A DNA stretch of 12,560 nucleotides. Source: DATLSM01 sp035534175 (GTDB lineage Bacteria > Actinomycetota > Thermoleophilia > Solirubrobacterales > 70-9). Positions 1 to 6,141 of the stretch are shown here, piece after piece (the stretch's first letter is position 1; the number at the start of each line of letters is the position of its first letter). The position numbers and the translations under genes were made by a program. The notes below the pieces were generated by a model. It saw only the letters and a list, made by a program, of their open reading frames with translations. It was not told the DNA's origin and ran no database searches. The stretch covers positions 1 to 12,560 of the forward strand of contig DATLSM010000032.1 of assembly GCA_035534175.1 (NCBI GenBank), read 5' to 3'.

Positions 1-278
1 CTCAGTGTTCAAGCGGAATTCGCGCTGGCGGTGGGGGGTAACTTCGGCCTAGCGAGTCGGCTTTTCGCTCCCCGTAGCCCGGCTTCCCGGCGAAATACAA
101 CGAGCATCTGCAGAAGAAATGGCCAGATCGCCCTCCGACTCAACGTCGCCGTACCACAATCGTGCCACAGTGCGCCACCCAAACGACCAGTTTCAACCGG
201 AATCAGCCGGATTCGACTCGCGGCGAGAACGACGCCGCAAACCGCTCTGGCAAGCCACATATCGCCTGCCAGAGCCGA
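1..278. other. Non-coding left flank, no supportable gene
   Basis: I see no protein gene that I can support here. The open frames present have no recognisable domain, no ribosome-binding site and run through the inverted repeat at 244-275. The stretch is somewhat less GC-rich than the genes to its right. It lies directly downstream (in tRNA orientation) of the tRNA-like fragment at 279-312, so it could be the original flank of a tRNA gene. That is inference. It contains a short dyad, GAATC-N5-GATTC, at 200-214. Confidence 0.5.
244..275 (-). terminator. Perfect 9-bp inverted repeat after the tRNA-like fragment
   Basis: GCTCTGGCA (244-252) and TGCCAGAGC (267-275) are exact reverse complements separated by 14 nt. 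The hairpin begins 3 nt past the 3' end of the tRNA-like fragment on the minus strand and about 38 nt past the alcohol dehydrogenase stop, which is where a terminator would sit. No run of T follows on either strand, so it would be a terminator without a U-tract, or a processing or recombination structure. The repeat is seen directly; its role is inferred. Confidence 0.5.
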
Positions 279-312
279 AGGCGCCTACCGGAATCGAACC
301 GGTGTAAACGGC
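279..312 (-). pseudogene. 3' fragment of a tRNA gene, tRNA-Cys-like
   Basis: Read on the minus strand, this stretch contains a perfect T-arm: ACCGG stem, TTCGATT loop, CCGGT stem (303-287). It is followed by AGGCGCC, a 7-nt acceptor strand, and a T at the discriminator position (279). Before the T-arm, GCCGT fits the 3' side of an anticodon stem. A U73 discriminator is characteristic of tRNA-Cys (and tRNA-Gly), and an acceptor that would pair with GGCGCCT suits Cys. The 5' half is missing: the upstream sequence is the end of the alcohol dehydrogenase frame, whose TGA (315-313) touches the fragment. Such 3' tRNA pieces are typical of att sites left by integrative elements. The amino-acid identity is from memory and tentative. 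Confidence 0.6.
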
Positions 313-1311
313 TCATCGGGCCGGCCCGCCAACGCGCAGCACGGCGGAGCCGCGCAGGCGACCACTGCGGACCGAGTCGATCGCCTCATTCGCGTCCTCC
401 AGCGGATGGACCTCGACCGCGGTCCGCACCCCCACCCGCGGAGCCAGCTGCAGAAACTCCTCCCCGTCTTGGCGGGTCAGGTTGGCGACCGAGCCCAGAA
501 CCCGCTCACCCCAGAGGATCTCGTAGGGGAAAGCCGGGATATCGCTCATGTGGATGCCGGCGCTAATGATCCGCGCGCCCTTGGCGCTGGCCCGCAGCGC
601 CGCCGGCATCAGAGCGCCAACCGCGGCGAAGACGATCGCCCCGTCGATCTCCTCCGGCGCGGGACCGTCGGAGGAACCCGCCCACTCGGCCCCCAGCTCG
701 CGGGCGAAGGCCTGCGTTGCCCCGTCGCCGGGGCGGGTGAAGGCGAAGACGCGCCGCCCCTGGTGCACGGCGACCTGGCAGAGGATGTGGGCAGCGGAGC
801 CGAAGCCGTAGAGGCCGATCCGCTCGGCGTCGCCGAGGAACCGCAGCGCCCGGTAGCCGATCAGGCCGGCGCAGAGCAACGGCGCCGCCTGCTCGTCCGA
901 GTAGCTCTCCGGGATCGGGAAGCAGAAGCGCTCGTCGGCGAGCGCCAGCTCTGCGTAGCCGCCGTCGATGTCATAACCGGTGAAGCGGGCGCGGTCACAG
1001 AGGTTCTCGCGCCCGCTGGCGCAGTATCGGCACTCGCCGCAGGTCCAGCCGAGCCAGGGCACTCCGACCCGGTCTCCGGGCGCGAATCGCTCCGCCCCCT
1101 CCCCCGCCTCGACCACGGCGCCGACGATCTGGTGTCCCGGGACGAGCGGCAGCTTCGGATCGCTCAGCTCACCGTCGAGGATGTGCAGGTCGGTACGGCA
1201 GACGCCGCAGGCGGCGACCGAGATCAGGACCTGGCCGGGGCCGGGCTCGGGGTCTGCCAGCTCCACCCGCCTCAACCGCTGGCGCGCATGCTCGAGGAGC
1301 ATCGCGCGCAT
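313..1311 (-). CDS. Zinc-dependent alcohol dehydrogenase, CAD2/AdhA-like
   Basis: A 332-residue cytosolic medium-chain dehydrogenase that should interconvert an alcohol and an aldehyde or ketone with NAD(P); the substrate is not readable. The N-terminal GroES-like half has the catalytic-zinc region CGVC38RTDLH with H60 in GHQ, and a structural-zinc loop with Cys 91, 94, 97 and 105. The Rossmann half starts at about residue 163 with GLYGFGSAAH. The later stretches SAGIHMSDIPAF and SVANLTRQDGEEF are hallmarks, as I recall, of the CAD2-type subfamily, which includes mycobacterial AdhA-like enzymes. Length is normal for the family. The ATG is only 2 nt after the fbiC stop, with no clear ribosome-binding site, so translation is probably coupled to fbiC. 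A second ATG at codon 4 is possible. The stop codon touches a tRNA-like fragment. Confidence 0.9.
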   Translation of the reverse strand: MRAMLLEHARQRLRRVELADPEPGPGQVLISVAACGVCRTDLHILDGELSDPKLPLVPGHQIVGAVVEAGEGAERFAPGDRVGVPWLGWTCGECRYCASGRENLCDRARFTGYDIDGGYAELALADERFCFPIPESYSDEQAAPLLCAGLIGYRALRFLGDAERIGLYGFGSAAHILCQVAVHQGRRVFAFTRPGDGATQAFARELGAEWAGSSDGPAPEEIDGAIVFAAVGALMPAALRASAKGARIISAGIHMSDIPAFPYEILWGERVLGSVANLTRQDGEEFLQLAPRVGVRTAVEVHPLEDANEAIDSVRSGRLRGSAVLRVGGPAR

Positions 1312-1313
1312 TG

Positions 1314-3575
1314 CTAATAGGTCTCGACTACCTCGTAGAGGGTGGTGCGCTGAGCGGGCTCGCGCCCGGCGGCGCGCGCAGCGTCGATCAGCTGCTCGGG
1401 CTCGAGCCTCACTCCGTGCTGGGACCCCGCCATGCGGGAGATGTTCTCCTCCATCAGCGTGCCGCCGAGGTCGTTGACCCCCCAGCGCAGCGCCTCGGTC
1501 GCCGCATCCAGCCCCATCTTCACCCAGCTCGCCTGGAGGTTGGGGATCGTCCTCCCCAGGGCCAGGCGGAAGGCGGCGGTGTGCTTGAGGTTCTCCTCGG
1601 CGGAGATCTCCTCGATCCCGTGGGTGCGGCCGAGCATCGTGTTGAAGGGGATGAAGCTGAGCGGCACGAACTCCGTGATACCCCCGGTGCGCTCCTGCAG
1701 CGCCCGGATCACCCGCATGTGGCGAGCCAGCTCGCGCGGCTCCTCGATGTGTCCGAACATCACCGTCGAGGTCGAGCGCAGGCCGGCGCGGTGGGAGGCT
1801 TCGACGATCTCCACCCAGCGCGCGGCCGGCAGCTTGTTCGGCGAGATCCGCTGCCGCACCCCGTCATCGAGCACCTCGGCGGCGGTCCCCGGGGTCGAAC
1901 CGAGCCCACACCCGATCAGATACTCGAACACCTCGCCCGGCTCCTTGCCCGAGCGCTCGCACATGTAGTGGACCTCCATCGGCGAGTAGGCGTGCAGATG
2001 CAGCTGCGGCGCCTCCTCCTTGGCCAGTCGCAACCACTTGCCGTACTCCTCCAGCGTCAGGTCGGGGTGGATGCCCCCCTGCATGCAGAGCTCGGTGGCG
2101 CCGAACTCGACCGCGTCCCTGATCCGCTCGGCGAAGTCCTCCTCGGCGACCTCGTAGGCGTCGGGCGAGCGCCGCCCCTGCCCGAATCCACAGAAGGCGC
2201 ACCCGACGACGCAGATGTTGGTGAAGTTGATGTTGCGGTTGACGACGAACGTTGCCCGCTCGCCGGCCAGCTCGGCCCGCAGCTCATCGGCGGCGACCCG
2301 CATCTCCTCCACCGCCTCCGGCCGCCGCTCGGCGAAAAGCGCGGTCAGCTCGTCCTCGCTCAGCTCCGCCCCGTCGCGCCCCTTGGCTATCGCCCGGGAG
2401 GTCAGGCCAGGATCGAGGGACTCCTCCCGGCGGCGCCCCGAGCCCCGCCGCGGGATGAAGCTCCAGTACTTCAGCTTGACCACGTCGAGAACCCCTTGCT
2501 CCATCCACTCGGGGCTCATGTACTGCGGATAGACGCACAATCGCTCGGTCAGCGCGTAGCCCTTCGGGGCCAGCTCCCGGCGCACCTGATGGGGGCTGGG
2601 AAACGGCTCCTGGGGCGAGATGTGATCGCCGTTGGCCGACAGCCCGCCGAGGTCGGTGGCCCCGGCCTGCACAAGCTCAGGCCAAGACTCGGACAGGTTC
2701 GGAGGAACCTGGATCCCCACCTCGGGCATCAGCTCGCGGCAGCAGGAGATCAGGCGCTTTATCTCCTCCACCGAGACCGGGGTGGCCCAGGCGGGCAGGG
2801 GGGTTGGGTCCTCCGACGGTAGCTGTGGGGGCGCGCCGCTCGCCGGCTCCGGGCCCTTGCCGGAGTTGCGGTCTGGGGCCGGGGAGCCCCCCTCCCTACC
2901 CCACCTGGCCAGCGCAGCCTGGTCGGCGATCTCGGCCACCTCGGCCCCGTAGTAGCGCGGATGCGGCACGAAGTTCTGCAGGATCACCTCCTGGATGTGT
3001 CCGTAGCGCCGGTGCAGCTCGGCAATCGCCTCAAGCGAGTCGACCCGCTCGTCCTCCGTCTCCCCCACCCCGACCAGGATCCCGCTGGTGAATGGGATCC
3101 TCAGCTCGCCGGCGGCCTCGATCGTGGCCAGCCGCTTGGCCGGATGCTTGGTCGGGGAGCCGGCGTGGACGGTCTCCATCAGGCGCTCGGAGACCGACTC
3201 GAGCATCAGGCCCTGGGAGGCAGTCACCTCGCGCAGCCGGGCGAGGTCTGAGCGATCGAGGACGCCGATGTTGGTGTGGGGCAGGATGCCGCGCTCCAGC
3301 GCCCGTTCGCAGGCCCAGACGACGTAGGAGGTGAAGTCCTCATGCCCCCACTCGCCCAGCCGGGCCGCGACCTGCGGATTGACCTCGGGCCGCTCACCGG
3401 TGAGGACCAAAAGCTCCTTGGCGTTTCGGCGCACGGCCTCCTCCAGGCGCCTCTCCACCTCCTCGGGGGGGTGGATGTGGGCCCTGTGCGTCGCGAACGC
3501 GCAGTACTTGCAGTAGCACTGGCAGGTGCGCGAGAGGGAGAGCGTGTAGTTGCGGGAGAAGGTGACCCGACGCAC
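1314..3575 (-). CDS. fbiC: FO synthase, fused CofG-CofH (FbiC)
   Basis: This bifunctional radical-SAM enzyme makes 7,8-didemethyl-8-hydroxy-5-deazariboflavin (FO), the chromophore of coenzyme F420, from tyrosine and 5-amino-6-ribitylaminouracil. The N-terminal CofG half carries CX3CX2C at Cys 18, 22 and 25 (context RTCQCYCKYCAF). The C-terminal CofH half carries a second CX3CX2C at Cys 455, 459 and 462 (context NICVVGCAFCGF). Both clusters are intact. With the GTG start the protein is 753 residues, shorter than the roughly 850 of mycobacterial FbiC. I chose GTG at 3575 because TAGCTT lies 7 nt upstream and homologues, as I recall, begin close to RRVTFSRNYTLS; a TTG at 3584 would add three residues. 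A Pro/Gly/Ser-rich insert lies at about residues 226-260, inside the CofG half. The gene runs directly into the alcohol dehydrogenase. Confidence 0.95.
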   Translation of the reverse strand: MRRVTFSRNYTLSLSRTCQCYCKYCAFATHRAHIHPPEEVERRLEEAVRRNAKELLVLTGERPEVNPQVAARLGEWGHEDFTSYVVWACERALERGILPHTNIGVLDRSDLARLREVTASQGLMLESVSERLMETVHAGSPTKHPAKRLATIEAAGELRIPFTSGILVGVGETEDERVDSLEAIAELHRRYGHIQEVILQNFVPHPRYYGAEVAEIADQAALARWGREGGSPAPDRNSGKGPEPASGAPPQLPSEDPTPLPAWATPVSVEEIKRLISCCRELMPEVGIQVPPNLSESWPELVQAGATDLGGLSANGDHISPQEPFPSPHQVRRELAPKGYALTERLCVYPQYMSPEWMEQGVLDVVKLKYWSFIPRRGSGRRREESLDPGLTSRAIAKGRDGAELSEDELTALFAERRPEAVEEMRVAADELRAELAGERATFVVNRNINFTNICVVGCAFCGFGQGRRSPDAYEVAEEDFAERIRDAVEFGATELCMQGGIHPDLTLEEYGKWLRLAKEEAPQLHLHAYSPMEVHYMCERSGKEPGEVFEYLIGCGLGSTPGTAAEVLDDGVRQRISPNKLPAARWVEIVEASHRAGLRSTSTVMFGHIEEPRELARHMRVIRALQERTGGITEFVPLSFIPFNTMLGRTHGIEEISAEENLKHTAAFRLALGRTIPNLQASWVKMGLDAATEALRWGVNDLGGTLMEENISRMAGSQHGVRLEPEQLIDAARAAGREPAQRTTLYEVVETY

Positions 3576-3582
3576 GCCGTTC

Positions 3583-3588
3583 AAGCTA
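3583..3588 (-). promoter_or_regulatory. Possible -10 box of fbiC (leaderless)
   Basis: TAGCTT on the minus strand, followed by 7 nt and then the GTG at 3575. The spacing places the expected transcription start at or next to the GTG, and no Shine-Dalgarno sequence precedes any candidate fbiC start. I could not identify a convincing -35. Confidence 0.4.
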
Positions 3589-3594
3589 CTGCAA

Positions 3595-3640
3595 GTGCCG
3601 GGCCGGGCCGGGCCGGGCCCGGCACCTCAGAGGTGCCGGG
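3595..3640 (-). terminator. GC-rich hairpin array between aquaporin gene and fbiC
   Basis: Immediately after the aquaporin stop, CCCGGCACCTC and GAGGTGCCGGG form an exact 11-bp inverted repeat around one central base (3618-3640). A third copy of the arm, GTGCCGGG at 3595-3602, can pair with CCCGGCAC at 3618-3625 instead, so the middle segment has two mutually exclusive partners. Between them the pentamer CCGGG is tandemly repeated. There is no U-tract. It could be a terminator, an mRNA 3'-end stabiliser or an attenuator for fbiC. The pairing is seen; the function is inferred. Confidence 0.6.
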
Positions 3641-4417
3641 TCAGCTCGCCGGCTCAGCTTTCGGCGCGGGCGGCTCGGGCTTCCTCACCGTCGCTCTGAC
3701 CCGCTCGGGCACTTCCGTCGGAGCTATGCCGCCAGGCTCGATCACGTACTTGAAGACCGCCGCTGCGAGCAGTGAGCCGACGATCGGGCCGACGATGTAG
3801 GGCCAGGTGCCACCGAAGTCGTTGCCCACCAGCGCCGGGCCGAACCAGCGGGCGGGGTTGAAGGAGCCGCCGTCCAGCGGGCCACCGACCATCACGATGA
3901 AGCCCAGCGTCGTGCCGATTGCCAGCGGCGCCCATTCCTTGGCGCTCTTTTTCGAGTAAACGGAGGAGAGGACGACCAGCACCAGGCAGAAGGTGCCCAC
4001 CGCCTCGACCACCGAGCCGGCGAAGCTGCCGCTGAGCAGGCTGCTCACCTGCGCCGCGCCGTAGTGGGTGGCCCGCCCCTCGTCTTCCAGCAGCTCCTTG
4101 GTCAGCAGCGCGCCGAGCACCCCGCCGGAGAGCTGGGCGAGGATGTAGATCACCGCGTCGATCGGGCTGATCCTCTTCAGCGCCGCGACCGCGAGCGTGA
4201 CCGCGGGGTTGAAGTGCCCACCGCTGACCACGCCGAACATCACGATCACGCCGAACAGCGCAAAGGCTTGAACGAGGCCGACGACGGCGAAGTCGGAGCC
4301 GAACTGCGCCTGGTTGCCCGTGGCGACGAACAGCACCACGACACTGGTGATGAAGAAGACCAGCAAGAAGGTGCCGATCAGCTCAGAAAGATATGCCGCA
4401 AGTCCTCGTTCCTGCAC
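3641..4417 (-). CDS. Aquaporin / MIP-family channel
   Basis: A 258-residue inner-membrane channel with six membrane spans and the two half-helix signatures: GGHFN70PAVT and GGSFN187PARW. Motif spacing matches E. coli AqpZ closely enough to read the pore filter: Q50, V175, G184 and R190, where AqpZ has F43, H174, T183 and R189. Loss of the His and the Phe points to a wider pore than a strict water channel, perhaps passing glycerol, urea, ammonia or a similar small solute; this is inference. The C-terminus (about residues 235-258) is a Pro/Ala/Glu/Lys-rich tail. I chose the GTG at 4417 because AGGAGG lies 6 nt before it. An upstream GTG at 4465 would add 16 charged residues and overlap the preceding gene. 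It follows the substrate-binding lipoprotein gene by 40 nt. Confidence 0.93.
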   Translation of the reverse strand: MQERGLAAYLSELIGTFLLVFFITSVVVLFVATGNQAQFGSDFAVVGLVQAFALFGVIVMFGVVSGGHFNPAVTLAVAALKRISPIDAVIYILAQLSGGVLGALLTKELLEDEGRATHYGAAQVSSLLSGSFAGSVVEAVGTFCLVLVVLSSVYSKKSAKEWAPLAIGTTLGFIVMVGGPLDGGSFNPARWFGPALVGNDFGGTWPYIVGPIVGSLLAAAVFKYVIEPGGIAPTEVPERVRATVRKPEPPAPKAEPAS

Positions 4418-4423
4418 TTCTCT

Positions 4424-4429
4424 CCTCCT
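4424..4429 (-). promoter_or_regulatory. Strong ribosome-binding site of the aquaporin gene
   Basis: AGGAGG on the minus strand with a 6-nt spacer (AGAGAA) before GTG at 4417. It decides the start against the longer GTG frame beginning at 4465. It is the best Shine-Dalgarno sequence I see in the window, in contrast to neighbours that appear leaderless. Confidence 0.8.
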
Positions 4430-4457
4430 AGATCCTCGGATCGGTTGCGGCGTGAGT

Positions 4458-5420
4458 CTATCCACCTGGAGCCCGGAAAAGGCTTCTGACCGCTGGTTCC
4501 CTCCTGAGGATGCCGTGATCGACGTCCCAGCGGGCCCAGCGACTAAGGACTCCGTAGTTGAATGGCCTCGGGCTGAGGATCGGCAGGAGGGTCTTCAGCT
4601 GGGCGCGCTCGTCGGCTCTTTCCAGGCTCGGGACTTCGGCGATCAGATCGCTCAGGGCCCGGGACGGATGGCGGACGGTGAACTGATAACCGCGGCTCGT
4701 CGCGGCGACCATCGAGGCGACCAGCTTCGGGTTCTGAGCGAGGGTGCGCCTGGAGGTGGTGAGGATCAGCTCCGGGTAGGGCGGCGCGCCGTAGCGGTCG
4801 ACCCTGAAGATGCGAACCGGCACCCCCCGGCGGCGCAGGGCCACGCCCTCGGCGTTCCAGAATCCGGTCACCGCATCGACCTTCCCCGCCGCCAGCGCCG
4901 CGACCGCGTCGAAGCCGATCGCCACCCGCTTGACCTTCGCCGGGTCACCGCCGTCGGCGCTCACCTCCGAGTTGACCACCGCTTCGTCAGATGGCAGGCC
5001 GGTGACGCCGACCGTGTTGCCCGCCAGCTCGCGCGGGCGGCGGACCGGGCCCTCGCCGCGGGCGATCACCGCGGCCAGCGGGCGCTGCACGATCGGCATC
5101 ACCCCGACCAGCCCGAGCCCGCGCTCTCGGGCGATCCCCAGGTCGTGGATGTCGAGGATCGCGAAGTCGGTGCGCCCGGCCTCCAGCAGCTTCGGCGCAT
5201 CGGTGGATTCGCCCGGCTGGCGGACCGTGAGGTCGATGCCGGCCTGACGGTAGAAACCCTGCCGGCGCGCCGCGTAGATGCCGGTGTGGACGGCATTGGG
5301 GGTGAAATCGAGCACCAGCGTCGCGCCCTGAGGCGCGCCCGGTTCAGCGCCGCTTCCGCCGCAGCCGGCGAGGCCGGCGAGCAGGAGAGCGGCCGCCAGC
5401 AGCGCGACTACCCGTCTCAT
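4458..5420 (-). CDS. NMT1/ThiY-like substrate-binding lipoprotein
   Basis: A 320-residue periplasmic-type solute-binding protein anchored by lipid. The signal peptide is MRR plus a hydrophobic stretch ending in lipobox L17-A-G-C20. The mature part opens with LVLDFTPNAVHTGIYAA, close to the opening of NMT1/THI5-domain proteins such as ThiY (pyrimidine precursor of thiamine) and RibY (riboflavin). Further family features are GFYRQAGIDL, the hinge region DFAILDIHDLGIARERG and the end region near YGVLSRWARWD. The ligand is probably a small heterocycle but cannot be fixed from sequence. No ABC permease or ATPase gene is nearby; the next gene is an aquaporin. The ATG at 5420 is favoured because the signal peptide starts there. 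The open frame extends further upstream but only as antisense of the neighbouring gene. Confidence 0.87.
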   Translation of the reverse strand: MRRVVALLAAALLLAGLAGCGGSGAEPGAPQGATLVLDFTPNAVHTGIYAARRQGFYRQAGIDLTVRQPGESTDAPKLLEAGRTDFAILDIHDLGIARERGLGLVGVMPIVQRPLAAVIARGEGPVRRPRELAGNTVGVTGLPSDEAVVNSEVSADGGDPAKVKRVAIGFDAVAALAAGKVDAVTGFWNAEGVALRRRGVPVRIFRVDRYGAPPYPELILTTSRRTLAQNPKLVASMVAATSRGYQFTVRHPSRALSDLIAEVPSLERADERAQLKTLLPILSPRPFNYGVLSRWARWDVDHGILRREPAVRSLFRAPGG

Positions 5421-5429
5421 CTGGGTGCC

Positions 5430-5435
5430 AGCATA
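5430..5435 (-). promoter_or_regulatory. Possible -10 box of the lipoprotein gene
   Basis: TATGCT on the minus strand, 9 nt before the ATG at 5420, inside the 42-nt divergent gap. No Shine-Dalgarno sequence is present, which fits a leaderless or near-leaderless transcript. Confidence 0.4.
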
Positions 5436-5448
5436 TGCGTGGGCGGGG

Positions 5449-5454
5449 TACGCT
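5449..5454 (+). promoter_or_regulatory. Possible -10 box of the 5463 gene
   Basis: TACGCT followed by 8 nt and the ATG at 5463. No Shine-Dalgarno sequence is present. It lies back to back with the minus-strand box at 5430-5435, so the two divergent promoters would share the same few bases. Confidence 0.35.
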
Positions 5455-5462
5455 TCCTCCCC

Positions 5463-5825
5463 ATGGGCTTGGCGGCGGACTTTCAACGGGTGCTCGACTC
5501 GATGCCTCCCGATTGGACGGACCTGGAGCTCGATCTTCGGATCGAGGACGAGAAGCGCTACATCGATTGCGCGGTGGCCCTGAGCCAGGTGAACGCCCGG
5601 CCCTACTCGATGTCTGACTGGCAGTGGCGGCTGGCGGTCGCCCACAGCTTCGGACACGCGGCGGCGGCCCCCACGGTGAAGGGCGTGCTGGCCAAGCTCG
5701 ACGGGGAGGGCATCGCCGGCGAGATCGCGCTGCGCGAGGTGCGCGAGGGTCGGGCCGAGGTCGTGCAGATGTGGGGACGGCCACAGAGCGTGCGCGAAGA
5801 GCTGCGCAAGCGACGCGCCCTCTAG
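5463..5825 (+). CDS. Small hypothetical protein, 120 residues
   Basis: I do not recognise this family. The product is soluble, with no signal peptide or membrane span. It is rich in Trp and acidic residues in its first half (DWTDLELDLRIEDEKRY, SDWQWRLAVAHSFGH) and charged at the end (REELRKRRAL). The predicted pattern is alpha/beta, with a likely helix around residues 60-85 and a strand-turn segment EIALREVREGRAEVVQMW. The coding case rests on an uninterrupted frame from an ATG in the divergent gap, GC-biased third positions like its neighbours, and the next gene starting 4 nt after its stop. It is therefore probably co-transcribed with the receiver-like gene at 5830. Confidence 0.75.
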   Translation: MGLAADFQRVLDSMPPDWTDLELDLRIEDEKRYIDCAVALSQVNARPYSMSDWQWRLAVAHSFGHAAAAPTVKGVLAKLDGEGIAGEIALREVREGRAEVVQMWGRPQSVREELRKRRAL

Positions 5826-5829
5826 CCCG

Positions 5830-6141
5830 ATGGCCCGGGTCCTGGCAGTGGTCTCCGACCTGATGCTGGCCAGCAGGGTCAGCGAGGGCCTGGCGGCGAC
5901 GGGGCACGAGGTCAGCGTCCAACCGACGCTTCCCCAGCCGGTGGCGGCCGATGTGATCGTCTGTGACCTGGACGCCGTCGACGCCGAGGCGATCGCCGCG
6001 ACGGGAATCCCCTCGCTCGGCTTCTACTCCCATCTGGAGGTCGAGACCCGGGCCCGCGCCCAGCGGGCCGGCGTCAGCCTCGTCGTCCCCCGCTCGCGCA
6101 TGGCGCGTGAACTCCCGGCGCTGCTCGAGACGCTGCTCTAA
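5830..6141 (+). CDS. Stand-alone receiver-like (pseudo-response-regulator) protein
   Basis: A 103-residue protein that reads as a flavodoxin-like receiver fold with no output domain. Strand 1 is RVLAVVSD10, followed by a helix. VIVCD46LDAVD has an Asp where response regulators are phosphorylated. GFYSH sits near the conserved Thr/Ser position. VVPRSRMARELPALL replaces the usual conserved Lys with Arg, and only one acidic residue (D10) is present at the end of strand 1. The reduced acidic pocket and missing Lys suggest no or atypical phosphorylation, so it may act as a binding module. It starts 4 nt after the 120-residue gene and its TAA overlaps the mntH stop from the other strand by 4 nt. 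The fold assignment is by eye. Confidence 0.75.
   Translation: MARVLAVVSDLMLASRVSEGLAATGHEVSVQPTLPQPVAADVIVCDLDAVDAEAIAATGIPSLGFYSHLEVETRARAQRAGVSLVVPRSRMARELPALLETLL

Noticed and set aside
196..214. Second degenerate copy of the tRNA T-arm (shared ACCGGAATC at 196-204 and 287-295)
   Set aside because: Only nine bases are exact and the flanks do not form a T-arm or acceptor; a chance match is likely.
279..362. A complete 84-nt tRNA ending at 279
   Set aside because: A possible 5' acceptor at 356-362 pairs at 6 of 7 positions, but the sequence between has no D-arm or anticodon arm and encodes the conserved end of the dehydrogenase.
31..1317. Long plus-strand frame (428 codons) opposite the alcohol dehydrogenase gene
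   Set aside because: Antisense of a clear family member; low-complexity Arg/Gly/Ala/Pro-rich translation with no motif. Such frames are common in GC-rich DNA. The same applies to the long plus-strand frames opposite fbiC (1311-2822) and mntH (6333-7580).
3595..3625. CCGGG tandem units as a CRISPR-like or satellite array
   Set aside because: Only about four pentamers, no spacers; better explained as part of a hairpin region.
5421..5657. N-terminal extension of the substrate-binding protein
   Set aside because: It would place 79 residues before an obvious signal peptide and lies antisense to the 120-residue gene.
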